From Vibrio mediterranei (GTDB lineage Bacteria > Pseudomonadota > Gammaproteobacteria > Enterobacterales > Vibrionaceae): DNA of 64,000 bases. Position numbers and translations under genes: made by a program. This document shows, piece by piece, positions 10,601 through 19,164 of this stretch. Position 1 is the first letter of the stretch. Every line of letters begins with the position of its first letter. The notes below the pieces were generated by a model. That model was not told where the DNA came from. It was given only the letters and a program-made list of their open reading frames with translations, and ran no database searches. The DNA lies in assembly GCF_900088415.1 (NCBI RefSeq), contig NZ_FLLQ01000004.1:372001-436000 (forward strand), read 5' to 3'.

Positions 10601-12656
10601 CGGCTGTATGGAATGTGTCGACGTTTGCGGCCCGAATGCGTTAGAAAAAGTTCGTCAAACCACCGAAATGAACCAGCAAATGCACGAACTGTTCAACACG
10701 CTTGCGAATATGCCAAATACGCCTACTCGTTTTGTTGAACAAGGTGTGAAAGATGCCTCAGAGTCAAAACGTTTGCTACTCGACCGCAGCAACTACTATG
10801 CAATGAGTTCTGGCCACGGCGCATGTCGCGGTTGTGGTGAGGTCACAGCCTTAAGACTCGTCACCTCCATCAACCGAGCACTGCAACAACAACGCTATCA
10901 AGCTCATATACAGACTCTTGAGTCTATGATTGAGCAACTTGAAGACAAGTTGGATATGATCGTTGGACAAGACAGTGAAAATACCAGAACCCAGCGTTTA
11001 GTTCGCACTATTGAAACGCTAGAAAAACGCTTGTTCCTATTCGAACATGGCCCAACTGGAAATGGCCCTTCTGATGCACTTATCGCTAACGCCACAGGCT
11101 GTAGTAGCGTCTATGCCTCTACCTTCCCTGCAAACCCATACAACGACCCTTGGGTAAACAGCTTGTTCCAAGACACCCCAGCAGTCGCGAAAGGCTTGTT
11201 TGAAGGTGAAGCCGCCAATCAGCTTGAACAGTTCAGAGCACTGCGCACCGCAAAACTCGAATTAGAAGATATGTACGATGAAGAGATTCACGATCGTCAG
11301 CTTCGTTACCTTGAGTGGAGTCAGTTGTCCGATCAAGAACTGGCACTGATGCCAACGGTATTCAGCATCGGTGGAGACGGCGCAACCTATGATATTGGTT
11401 TTGGTGCGCTTTCTAGACTGTTAACTACCAGTACACCGATTAAGATCTTTGTGTTGAATACGGGGAGCTACTCTAATACTGGTGGACAAGCGTCCACAGC
11501 AAGTTTCACCGCGCAAGATTCCGACCTCAGCCGTTTCGGCAGTGCTCATAGCGGTAAAGAAGAAGCACGTAAAGAGCTAGGAATTATTGCTACCTTCCAT
11601 CCGAAAGTCATGGTGGTACAGACCTCAACGGCATTACAAGGTCACTTTATGTCGAACTTGATGGAGTACTTGAATTATCAAGATGCACCAGCACTGTTTG
11701 ATGTTTATACCCCTTGTATGGGTGAGCACGGTATCGCCGATGATGCTAGCACGCGACACTCTCGCTTAGCCGTAGAGAGCCGCATGAGTCCAGTATTTGT
11801 TCACGACCCACGTAAAGGTGAGACTTTAGCAGAGCGTTTCTCTATTGAAGGTAACCCTGAACTGGATCAGGACTGGGCAACACATACCATCAGCTACCTA
11901 GATAACGATGGCATGACCCAACTTAAACAAGTGCCATTTACCGCCGCAGACTTCGCGTTGTATGAGGGTCGATTCAAGAAACACTTTGCGCTAGTCAGCG
12001 ATAACGACAACACCGTAGAGCTCGCTGATTATCTCAAGCTAAGCGCTCAAGAACGCGCAAATAAAGTACCGTTTATCTGGTCCACCGATAAACAGCAACA
12101 TTTGGTGCAGCTCTCTGTTTCACCGTCGTTAGTGGCACTGAGTGAAGAGCGTCTTCGCAACTGGCACATGCTACAAACATTAAGTGGACAGCATATAGCG
12201 CAGATCGAGCAAGGTTATCAGCAGCAAATCGAAGAGTGGAAACTGCGATATCAACAAGCCTTGGACAACAATGAACAAACTATTGAGTCCATCGCAAACG
12301 GACTAGCAGAACTTGCTATGGTTGCAACACCAACCAGTAGCATCCCTGTGACACAAATCGACACCACTGACGCACCTGCGAAAGCCGATGGACAATTGCA
12401 ACCTCTTGTCGCGATCAATGAGGACGAAAAATGTCTGTGTACCGATTGCAAGACCTGCTACCAACAACTGAGTGAACTGTTTGAGAAAACAACCGTGGTT
12501 GAGAATGGCGAAGCGAAAGTGATTAGCCAAGTCATTCCGGGTTCATTGACCAAAGTGACACTCACTGATGAGTTAGTGAAACGTGCCGCACGAATCGCCG
12601 ATGAGTGTGATGCTGAAATCATTCACTTTAACGCTCCTGCTTCGGTGGAGGTGTAG
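7659..12656 (+). CDS. Giant 2-oxoacid (pyruvate-type):ferredoxin/flavodoxin oxidoreductase
   Basis: NifJ-like single-chain oxidoreductase of 1665 residues; usual NifJ is about 1170-1200. Order: alpha-type domain (about 20-270, GYPITPSTEISE), domain II (370-500), gamma domain (552-720, SVGGYGTIATGK), a ferredoxin-type segment with two CxxCxxCxxxC clusters (C848-C858 and C980-C990), and a thiamine-diphosphate beta domain (1045-1430, ACRGCGE, GGDGATYDIGFG, NTGSYSNTGGQAS). The clusters are about 120 residues apart rather than adjacent. There is an insert at about 1071-1140, and an extra C-terminal region (1430-1665) with four Cys in CLCTDCKTC (1592-1600). It should oxidise a 2-oxoacid with CoA and pass low-potential electrons on, presumably to the Nfn-like protein encoded 2 bases downstream. 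The substrate is unknown. RBS AAGGAG. Confidence 0.85.
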   Translation: MSTMTQGSNAHHNTPSYPGLTTVIHGNGAVAHVMDYVCGGVIGYPITPSTEISELYEAFRAQGGCNVWGQHPFFFEPEGEHSAQSGALGAALTGGKYISNASSSQGILYGLESHYVTVGKKAAGFVLHVAARSVSRHSLNVMAGHDDVYALLSAGYTTLFASNAQEAADLAAISYRVSALSLIPVANTMDGFATSHIQSEVQLPEPELLKQYLGDPTDRILAPTEAQRMLYGAKGRVWQLNQFIDKYQDQFWPERLADLRGYITANEAAIEKDAQGEWIESTNAYLPEALLKKWQRAWLNAYEKDTRQRVPALMDPHNPGLTGGVQNQPDYQAGIVDHRSHFLSDVPQFIEQAMREYGELTGRTYEPVMDYLCDDAEYVIVGLGSVTDDAEAVALHLREQGQKVGVISIKQLHPFPEAQIVEKLAGKTAVTVLERCDETRLTARISRALFKAQENAHYPRHNGIKALTHIPMINTGIFGLGGHDLQPKHLIAAFDNMRSENIKPFFYLGSQFFDKQATGELKQIQDRLRSAYPDTELMALETGENPNLLPESAMRVRFHSVGGYGTIATGKLLTDILSGALGLHSKSMPKYGSEKSGAPTNFFITLSPEPIKITNAELQQVEVVLSPDHKVFMHTNPLAGLSKNGTFILQTHHEPEQVWQEIPASARQFIRDNNINFYIVDAFKVAREQAPSADLEIRMMGIAFIGALCGHAKQVTQGADESAMLERITQQIAKKFGSKGEKVVASNMAVIREGMHATQHVNYSAFNDNVETSETLAQTETQKPAQASCGLFDPSYFNNIAGKRYVDGSIGEAPVIPGSGMFLPPASAITKDKGLFRLNVPKFDADKCTGCMECTIACPDGAIPNAVHELHDIAYIAIDKLNIPPVQRDSLKAKMPPILDAVRHHYRSSAKGESQPLHQVVSKVVDSMTFEEPIALQMAALCVALESLPVSRTKPFFDAMEKAVPGSGGLFSVAIDPSKCSGCMECVDVCGPNALEKVRQTTEMNQQMHELFNTLANMPNTPTRFVEQGVKDASESKRLLLDRSNYYAMSSGHGACRGCGEVTALRLVTSINRALQQQRYQAHIQTLESMIEQLEDKLDMIVGQDSENTRTQRLVRTIETLEKRLFLFEHGPTGNGPSDALIANATGCSSVYASTFPANPYNDPWVNSLFQDTPAVAKGLFEGEAANQLEQFRALRTAKLELEDMYDEEIHDRQLRYLEWSQLSDQELALMPTVFSIGGDGATYDIGFGALSRLLTTSTPIKIFVLNTGSYSNTGGQASTASFTAQDSDLSRFGSAHSGKEEARKELGIIATFHPKVMVVQTSTALQGHFMSNLMEYLNYQDAPALFDVYTPCMGEHGIADDASTRHSRLAVESRMSPVFVHDPRKGETLAERFSIEGNPELDQDWATHTISYLDNDGMTQLKQVPFTAADFALYEGRFKKHFALVSDNDNTVELADYLKLSAQERANKVPFIWSTDKQQHLVQLSVSPSLVALSEERLRNWHMLQTLSGQHIAQIEQGYQQQIEEWKLRYQQALDNNEQTIESIANGLAELAMVATPTSSIPVTQIDTTDAPAKADGQLQPLVAINEDEKCLCTDCKTCYQQLSELFEKTTVVENGEAKVISQVIPGSLTKVTLTDELVKRAARIADECDAEIIHFNAPASVEV

Positions 12657-12658
12657 TT

Positions 12659-15403
12659 ATGGTCGCTTTACTTACTCAATCTCAACGGGAGCTTATGCTA
12701 AAGCGCATGGATCAAAATCCACAGCGCTTCCAGCAAATGATCATCGAAGAGAGTCAACAGCTAATCCAGGACACGCTGAAACGCGGTAACCTATCGGCAG
12801 AGTTCACCACTAAGCTATGGGATCTGTTGCTCGCGGGCAACAATCTTAGTACCGCACTACAGCGTTATCTATGGCGAATTCCACTGAAACAAAAACGGGC
12901 ATTTGTTAAAGGCTTAGACCTGCACCTTTCAGAACGTTATCCCATGTTTAAAGGGTTATCTAAAGGTTGGCCGGGCAGCAATAATATTCCTCCTTACGTT
13001 CGTCCTGCGGAAGAACGCCGCAAAGACTTCGATCTAGTGAGCCAAGGCTACCTTGGCTACATGGGGCTGGGTTATTCGCTGCGCGAAGTAGAGCTGTTTG
13101 TGTGGCTTGAAGTGCTTCGCGATAAGCAATGCGAAGACAAACCTTGTGAAGTCGGTGTCCCAATGTGCGACCGCGACGGCAATCTTGCGGAAGAAGCCGA
13201 TGGAGGATGTCCGGTTAAGATCCACATACCAGAAGTGTTGAACTTGATGGGCGAAGGCCGTTTTAAGGCGGCATTTGAGCTAATACGAGACGCCAACCCT
13301 CTGCCAAATGTCACGGGTCGAGTTTGCCCACAAGAGCTTCAATGCCAAGGTGTATGTACTCACAACGATAGACCGATTGAGATCGGTCAGTTGGAGTGGT
13401 TCTTACCACAACGGGAGCGCGAGCTTTCTAATGGTGAGCCGCCGAAACCTGTGGCGTGTAACCCTTGGGTTGCCGCTAGCAAACCGCCAGTGGCTATTGT
13501 AGGTTCAGGGCCTTCTGGGTTAATCAATGCATACCTACTGGCCAAAGCTGGTTACCCCGTGACAGTATTTGAAGCATTCCATGTCCTAGGTGGCGTGTTA
13601 CGTTATGGTATCCCTGAGTTCCGTCTACCGAACCAATTGGTGGATGACGTGGTAGAAAAAATCAAAGCGCTCGGAGGCCGCTTTGTCACTAACTACATCG
13701 TTGGTAAAACTGCCACCCTAGCGGACCTCAAACGCGCAGGTTTTGTGAGAGTGTTTGTCGGCACTGGGGCTGGACTACCGCGCTTCATGAACGTTCCGGG
13801 TGAACATCTACTTAATATCATGTCAGCGAATGAGTTCTTAACTCGCGTCAACCTGATGCACGCCAACCTCCCTGACTATGAGACACCTATGCCAGAGATG
13901 GACAATAAAGAGGTGATGATCATCGGTGGTGGTAATACCGCAATGGACGCCGCGCGAACCGCTCGTCGCCTTGGCGCTAACGTGACTATTGTCTATCGTC
14001 GAACTCAACAAGAGATGCCTGCTCGTGTGGAAGAGCTACATCATGCGTTAGAAGAAGGCATTATGCTCAAAGAACTACGCTCTCCTTGTCAGTTTAATGG
14101 AGACAAAAACCATGTACTGGCGACTGCCGATTTAGACGTGATGGCACTAGGTGAGCCCGATGCCTCAGGCCGTCGCAGACCGCAGTCAACAGGGGAAACG
14201 GAGCTAATGAAGGTCGATTTCGCCATCATGGCTCTGGGTAATAGCTCTAACCCTATAATGAAAGACGCCAACCCAGATCTTAACACCTCAAAATGGGGTA
14301 CCCTGCTGCTTAATAAAGGCTCGCAGGAAACCTCGCTTGCTGGTGTTTATAGCGGTGGTGATGCGACTCGTGGTGGCTCAACAGCCATTAAAGCGGCAGG
14401 TGATGGGCAAGCAGCCGCTCGTGAAATCATGAGTACGCTAGACTTCAATTTAAAAGAAGTCGAAGGGTTAGTCGCGCAGGCAAGCAATTACACTGAACTT
14501 GGGCAAATGCCAGCCAAAATCGTCAAACGCCGTCAACTTACGGATGAGATTGTCGAATTTACCATTACCGCCCCACTCATCGCCCGTTCCGCAAAACCCG
14601 GTCAGTTTGTACGAGTTCTTGCCGATGAAAAAGGCGAGTTAATTCCACTGACACTCGCTGATTGGGATGTTGAAAAAGGGACGATTGAATTAGTGATTCA
14701 GGGGCTAGGAAGCAGCTCTAAACTTATCAACCGGATGCAGGAAGGCGATGTCTTTGAAGCGATTGCGGGGCCACTAGGTCAAGCAAGTAAAGTCGTTGTG
14801 CACCAAGATAATCACAGAGTCTACTTCACCGCAGGTGGTGTGGGTCTTCCGGCTGTTCATCCTATTATGCGCGCACATCTCGAAATTGGTAACAAAGTCA
14901 CTTTGATTTCCGGTTTTAGAGGCGCACCTCAAGCATTCTGGACTGAGCAAGGCGATAAAGTCGAAACACTCAAAGCGCTCTATCCTGATTTACTGGAAGT
15001 CATCTATACCAGTAATGACGGCAGCTTCGGTGTAGAAGGGTTTGTCACTACCCCTCTAAAAGACCGCCTAGATGAACATCAAGCCGGACAAGGCGAACCT
15101 ATCGCAGAAGTAATTACTATAGGTCCACCGCTTATGATGAGAGCTGTAAGCGACTTAACTTTGGAGTACAAAGTGGAGTGCGTGGCGAGCCTTAACTCTA
15201 TCATGGTAGACGCAACCGGGATGTGCGGTGCGTGTATGGTCCCAGTAATGGAAGATGGAAAATTGATTCGTAAACATGCTTGTATCGATGGCCCAGAGAT
15301 CAACAGTCATGTGATCGATTGGGACAAGTTCTTACCTAGGTTTAATCAGTTCAAACCGCAGGAAAGAGAGAGTCAGATAAAGCACAAGTTTATTGAGGAG
15401 TAA
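12659..15403 (+). CDS. Fused NfnB-NfnA (SudA-SudB) FAD/NAD(P) oxidoreductase
   Basis: 914-residue fusion. Residues 1-130 are an unrecognised extension. Residues 150-590 resemble GltD/SudA/NfnB: Cys clusters at C158-C184 and C223-C233, FAD loop GSGPSG near 282, and NAD(P) loop GGGNTAMDAARTARRLG near 423. Residues 615-914 resemble SudB/NfnA/PyrK: an FNR-like flavin and nucleotide fold, then D851, C856, C859 and C875 (VDATGMCGAC, ACIDGPE), the Asp-plus-three-Cys [2Fe-2S] ligand set of NfnA. In Nfn the two subunits are separate and couple NADH, NADPH and ferredoxin by electron bifurcation. The RBS GGAGGTG lies in the end of the upstream gene, so the two are co-transcribed. Function as an electron acceptor for that enzyme is inferred. 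Confidence 0.85.
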   Translation: MVALLTQSQRELMLKRMDQNPQRFQQMIIEESQQLIQDTLKRGNLSAEFTTKLWDLLLAGNNLSTALQRYLWRIPLKQKRAFVKGLDLHLSERYPMFKGLSKGWPGSNNIPPYVRPAEERRKDFDLVSQGYLGYMGLGYSLREVELFVWLEVLRDKQCEDKPCEVGVPMCDRDGNLAEEADGGCPVKIHIPEVLNLMGEGRFKAAFELIRDANPLPNVTGRVCPQELQCQGVCTHNDRPIEIGQLEWFLPQRERELSNGEPPKPVACNPWVAASKPPVAIVGSGPSGLINAYLLAKAGYPVTVFEAFHVLGGVLRYGIPEFRLPNQLVDDVVEKIKALGGRFVTNYIVGKTATLADLKRAGFVRVFVGTGAGLPRFMNVPGEHLLNIMSANEFLTRVNLMHANLPDYETPMPEMDNKEVMIIGGGNTAMDAARTARRLGANVTIVYRRTQQEMPARVEELHHALEEGIMLKELRSPCQFNGDKNHVLATADLDVMALGEPDASGRRRPQSTGETELMKVDFAIMALGNSSNPIMKDANPDLNTSKWGTLLLNKGSQETSLAGVYSGGDATRGGSTAIKAAGDGQAAAREIMSTLDFNLKEVEGLVAQASNYTELGQMPAKIVKRRQLTDEIVEFTITAPLIARSAKPGQFVRVLADEKGELIPLTLADWDVEKGTIELVIQGLGSSSKLINRMQEGDVFEAIAGPLGQASKVVVHQDNHRVYFTAGGVGLPAVHPIMRAHLEIGNKVTLISGFRGAPQAFWTEQGDKVETLKALYPDLLEVIYTSNDGSFGVEGFVTTPLKDRLDEHQAGQGEPIAEVITIGPPLMMRAVSDLTLEYKVECVASLNSIMVDATGMCGACMVPVMEDGKLIRKHACIDGPEINSHVIDWDKFLPRFNQFKPQERESQIKHKFIEE

Positions 15404-15410
15404 ACGACGC

Positions 15411-15439
15411 GGCGGCTATCAATGATAGCCGCCGTTTTT
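15411..15439 (+). terminator. terminator of the oxidoreductase operon
   Basis: Perfect 10-bp stem GGCGGCTATC / GATAGCCGCC with a 3-base loop, followed by GTTTTTA, 7 bases after the stop codon. Confidence 0.93.
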
Positions 15440-15468
15440 ACTTTCGCTTACTTAAAGCCTTTACTTCA

Positions 15469-16179
15469 TTAAAACTCGTAACTCACCGATCCTGCCAGTT
15501 TATTATTGGTCCCGTAGTCGTCCTCCGAGAGCATTCCAAAGAAGTTAAACGATGCATTTTTGTTTATCTTATAACTAAGGCCAAGTCCGCCCCAGTAACC
15601 GCGGTAATTATCCGAGCCTATCGAGCCACCAGCAAACCCGAGTACGCTCCAATCCGAGTCATCAATTGGACGAATACCAAACATTCCCAAATAACCGCCG
15701 TGACTTTGGCTTCGCATCAGTACGTATTCGTTATCCACCTCTTCTGAAGGCATTGCCATTTTTCCATCGTTGTAGCTGTAGCCCGCCATGGGAAATAGCA
15801 TCCATCCTGCCGGAGAGATGTCAAAGTAACTTAGAGGGATGTAGGTGCCAATACTGTAGTTGTTGCGATAGCTATCATTTTCATAATCAGTACGGCTAAA
15901 GTTGAAGTTTAAGATTCCCAAATCAAATAGCCATGAGCCACCCAAGCGCCACTCTCCAGTCTCATTGTATCGAGCGTTGATCATCCTCGCTTCATCAAGG
16001 CCAATCGAACCAGACACAAACGCAGAGTCTGAATAGCCAGCACCTACTTTGGTAACGATCTTGGTTGGATCTTCATGATGTTTCTCTTTGGCTGAGACTC
16101 CTGTCACTACCAATAATCCAACAACGGTAACAAAGCCAAAAGCTCTGACAACCGATGAAAACAGACCATTCTTTTTCAT
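15469..16179 (-). CDS. Probable outer-membrane beta-barrel protein, function unknown
   Basis: 236 residues with an N-terminal signal peptide (hydrophobic 12-30, cleavage near GVSA-KE). The rest alternates polar and aromatic residues with many Gly, Tyr and Asn, and ends in aromatic Phe (GSVSYEF), the signature of an outer-membrane barrel recognised by BAM. I do not recognise a named family. It is transcribed away from the oxidoreductase operon and lies downstream of the FadL-type gene, which has its own terminator. Confidence 0.65.
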   Translation of the reverse strand: MKKNGLFSSVVRAFGFVTVVGLLVVTGVSAKEKHHEDPTKIVTKVGAGYSDSAFVSGSIGLDEARMINARYNETGEWRLGGSWLFDLGILNFNFSRTDYENDSYRNNYSIGTYIPLSYFDISPAGWMLFPMAGYSYNDGKMAMPSEEVDNEYVLMRSQSHGGYLGMFGIRPIDDSDWSVLGFAGGSIGSDNYRGYWGGLGLSYKINKNASFNFFGMLSEDDYGTNNKLAGSVSYEF

Positions 16180-16204
16180 AACGCTTTATTTCTCATTAAA
16201 AACA

Positions 16205-16232
16205 AAAATGCCCCTCACAACGGTGAGAGGCC
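16205..16232 (-). terminator. terminator of the FadL-family gene
   Basis: Imperfect stem of about 9 bp (GCCTCTCAC / GTGAGGGGC on the minus strand) followed on that strand by ATTTTTG, 23 bases past the stop codon. Confidence 0.7.
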
Positions 16233-16254
16233 AATTTACGGTTAGCTCACTAAG

Positions 16255-17400
16255 TTAGTAGGCGTAGCTGATACTTAGAACATGAATACGGTTAGTATCC
16301 ACACTGCCAGTAAAATAAGGAATTGTGTCTGTAGGGCCAGTGTAGGTGACGTCTTGAGTACCCATATTGCGGTATTGGTATGCGATACCGATTCGATGAC
16401 CATTTGAACGCTCTTTTTCTGCGCCAAGACCTAACGACCAGTTTGCTCCAATAGGAAGCGCAGGGGTCATTTTGTCAGTGTCATACATTTTCGAGTCGTA
16501 ACGGATACCACCTTGGTAGGTCCAATCATTTTGAGAATACGCGAGCGCTGTACCTAAGCTATAAACGTTGTTTGCAGCATCATCAAACTGTGACCAAAAT
16601 TCAACACCCGTCATGGCTTTGAAAGTTAACTCATCTGAGATTTTGTGCTGAAGGCCAAAATCAAGTTGAGCTGGCCAAGAAGCATTTCGCTCAATTGACG
16701 TAAACTGGTTGCCATCAAACGACACATCGATATCACCAGAGTTATGCTTTACTTTGTGTTTATAGTTGGCAGATAGAAAAGTAGAGTCTGACACGTCATA
16801 CATAGCTGATAGCATAAAGCTTGCCGCCGTAGAACTGCCATCTCCATCAAGCCTAGAATCACCACCAAGCTCAAACGACGTCATTAAATGCTGAACGATC
16901 AAAGCTCCGCCAAGAGACAGATTGTCGCTTGCCTGGAATCCAGCGGCTAACTGCAAATTTAACGCTTCATCAGACAGTGTTTTTGGAAGACCACCATTAG
17001 GTCCTACAAGACCACCGCTATAGTCCATACTCAAACCACCTTCACCATGTAAAGATGCCCCGATAACCCAACTGTCATTGATTCTCTGTGCATAAGCAAG
17101 ACTTGGAATAAAAGCATTCGACTCACCTGTCGTTGACTTGTCAACAGAAACCCCAGTACCACTGTGCTCAGTCTTTGCGTTTAAGTACTGAACGCCAATA
17201 GAAAAACTATTGTCATCTATCGCCGTTAGACCAGCAGGGCTAGTAATCACGGCACTTGCATCAGTACGATTAGATGAGTTCCCTACACCAGCAGAAGAAA
17301 CACTATCAAAGGTAGCTACTTCGTGAAGTAAGATACCGCCAGCAAATGTGGACGAAGAGAAGGTTACAGCCATTGCGACTGCTAAAAGGTTTTTGTTCAT
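16255..17400 (-). CDS. FadL-family outer-membrane hydrophobe transporter
   Basis: 381 residues from the ATG at 17400, where a clear signal peptide starts (MNKNLLAVAMAVTF, cleavage near TFA-GG). The frame is open 36 codons further upstream without signal-peptide logic. The family-typical early motif SPAGL follows at about residue 55, then beta-barrel strands ending in ISYAY. FadL proteins let long-chain fatty acids or other hydrophobic molecules cross the outer membrane. At 381 residues it is shorter than E. coli FadL (about 446), closer to the OmpP1/TodX-like branch. The divergent Crp/Fnr-like gene may regulate it. Confidence 0.85.
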   Translation of the reverse strand: MNKNLLAVAMAVTFSSSTFAGGILLHEVATFDSVSSAGVGNSSNRTDASAVITSPAGLTAIDDNSFSIGVQYLNAKTEHSGTGVSVDKSTTGESNAFIPSLAYAQRINDSWVIGASLHGEGGLSMDYSGGLVGPNGGLPKTLSDEALNLQLAAGFQASDNLSLGGALIVQHLMTSFELGGDSRLDGDGSSTAASFMLSAMYDVSDSTFLSANYKHKVKHNSGDIDVSFDGNQFTSIERNASWPAQLDFGLQHKISDELTFKAMTGVEFWSQFDDAANNVYSLGTALAYSQNDWTYQGGIRYDSKMYDTDKMTPALPIGANWSLGLGAEKERSNGHRIGIAYQYRNMGTQDVTYTGPTDTIPYFTGSVDTNRIHVLSISYAY

Positions 17401-17675
17401 CGTTTGCAACTCACAGATTCGGATGGCGCAAATCATAGTCAAACCAGCAATCCAAAGGTGCACTATGAGTGCATGGTAATAGCTTGTAACGAAAAGCGAC
17501 GCAGGCAATTGGTCAAACTTCCTCGTTATCGAAAAGGTTGAACAATATAAACGGCGTTTATGTTTTATATAACCAGCGGCTTATTTATTCACCGCCTTGG
17601 CCCTCTTATAATCACAGACATACAACCCCCAAGAAGCTAAGGAATAGCGCTTGTCCCTTTCTTGAGAGGCTTAAA

Positions 17676-18317
17676 ATGTCAGTCCAGAAGATACTTAAAG
17701 AGATATACCGCGCTAGCGACGAACTTGCAGGTCAACTTATCCGACGTGGAGCAGTTGTCACCATTCCCAAGGGTAAATTTCTGTTCTTCCAATATCAAAG
17801 TGTGAGCGATATCGTTATCCCTTTACAGGGCGTATTAGGTTTTTACCCCACTATCGATGAAGGCACTAACTTGAAGTACGACCTAATTACCCCCGGTATC
17901 CTTATCAATGATGTACCATTGATTTTGGGTGAGGGTGCTCAGTCTGATATACAAGCCGTGACCGACAGTACCGTGCTGCTGTTACCCTTTGAGGATGTCA
18001 AAGAATTGATGGATTCTTGCTGTAGTTTTTCAAAAATGATCAACTTCTCGTTGGCAAAAAAACAGCGCTTTTGCTTGACATTATTTCGCCTACGCGGCGA
18101 AAAAAATACCGATTTGAAGATTCGTTTGGCAATGGAAGCAATCAGTGCAGCGACCTACGATGGGTCTATCCCATTAAATATTCTTACTCTTGCTTCATTA
18201 CTTAATATGTCGCGAAACACCGTCGGAAGCTATATGAGTAAAGCAATCGCTGCCGGAGAAGTAGAAAGGAATGAGCTCGGTTTTCGTTTAATCGAAAAGA
18301 GATCTATCGCAGCTTGA
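17676..18317 (+). CDS. Crp/Fnr-family transcriptional regulator
   Basis: 213 residues from the ATG at 17676, which has a GAGAGG ribosome-binding site; the longer open frame upstream lacks one. A cyclic-nucleotide-binding-like beta domain covers about 20-115 and a helix-turn-helix lies at about 165-205 (LASLLNMSRNTVGSYMSKAI). There is no N-terminal Cys cluster like that of FNR, and I do not see the cAMP-contact residues of CRP, so the ligand is unknown. It is divergent from the FadL-type gene with a shared control region of 275 bases, which suggests local regulation. Confidence 0.8.
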   Translation: MSVQKILKEIYRASDELAGQLIRRGAVVTIPKGKFLFFQYQSVSDIVIPLQGVLGFYPTIDEGTNLKYDLITPGILINDVPLILGEGAQSDIQAVTDSTVLLLPFEDVKELMDSCCSFSKMINFSLAKKQRFCLTLFRLRGEKNTDLKIRLAMEAISAATYDGSIPLNILTLASLLNMSRNTVGSYMSKAIAAGEVERNELGFRLIEKRSIAA

Positions 18318-18623
18318 CTATCTACTAGAGCATGAATCTACAAAACGTGAAATGAAGGAGCGCCAGTGCTTGTACATCAGAAGATATCTAACGCTCCTTC
18401 ATACATTTACCCTGCTTCAGCACAAGAATAGTACTAAGGTCAATGTCGCTTCAGTATGCGGTAGTTTTTCTTCCTTAGGTGCACTAGCAGTGCATCTGCT
18501 TAAAATAACTCCAACAACAAAACATAGATATTACCTATCAATAGAAGAGATTTAATTGATTTTAATTCTCATTACCAGTTCATCATAATGGACCCATAAG
18601 ATTTGAACTGAGTGATACATCCC
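18318..18623. other. 306-base gap with a long inverted repeat
   Basis: An open frame of 67 codons here (18352-18555) has no ribosome-binding site and no recognisable composition, so I do not call it. The notable content is an inverted repeat with 11-bp perfect arms (18352-18362 and 18392-18402) listed next. Confidence 0.6.
18352..18402. repeat. 11-bp inverted repeat with 29-base spacer
   Basis: ATGAAGGAGCG at 18352-18362 is the exact reverse complement of CGCTCCTTCAT at 18392-18402. It lies 35 bases after the Crp/Fnr-like gene and could be its 3' RNA structure, although no T-run follows. Confidence 0.6.
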
Positions 18624-19004
18624 ATGATTAAGACGATTCGATTTGCCGCTATCCATTTTACTATTGCATTTACGGTTGCATATGCGCTAACTGGCGAAAT
18701 CTTAATCGCGAGTATGATTGCAATGATTGAACCAGCCGTAAATACCGTTGCGTTTTACTTTCACGAACGTGTTTGGGACAAAAACCAACGCCTTCAAGCT
18801 TTGAGAAATAATGAAACCATTAAGACCGCTTCATTTGCGACCGTACACTTTAGTGTGGCGTTTGGTGTCGTTTATTTGTTAACGGGTGATGTGTTGGCGG
18901 GTGGTATCATGGCAACATTAGAGCCAACGATTAATACCATCGCGTACTTTTTCCACGAAAAGTCTTGGAACAAGAAGCGCCAGCAGATGTGCTTTGCGCA
19001 TTAA
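18624..19004 (+). CDS. Membrane protein with two DUF2061 repeats
   Basis: 126 residues in two matching halves: IKTIRFAAIHFTIAFTVAYALTG at the start and IKTASFATVHFSVAFGVVYLLTG from about residue 63. Each is followed by a second hydrophobic stretch and an F-HE-W-K motif. This is a tandem DUF2061 protein, predicted to have four transmembrane helices in the inner membrane. Function is unknown for the family. I start at the ATG at 18624; an in-frame GTG at 18612 is possible. Confidence 0.8.
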   Translation: MIKTIRFAAIHFTIAFTVAYALTGEILIASMIAMIEPAVNTVAFYFHERVWDKNQRLQALRNNETIKTASFATVHFSVAFGVVYLLTGDVLAGGIMATLEPTINTIAYFFHEKSWNKKRQQMCFAH

Positions 19005-19164
19005 TCACATCAAAGGTATATCTGCACAATGAGAGGAGGTCGTTCATACATTTTGTACACCATACCGAGATTTCTATCGTACCTGTTTGTATGACTTCCC
19101 ACCCTATCTTCTAGTGACAAATAAGACATTACTGAAAGCTCAACGCCCCAATGCTATTCGCTGA

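Noticed and set aside
18352..18555. 67-codon open frame after the Crp/Fnr-like gene
   Set aside because: No ribosome-binding site, no recognisable protein pattern, and it spans the inverted repeat.
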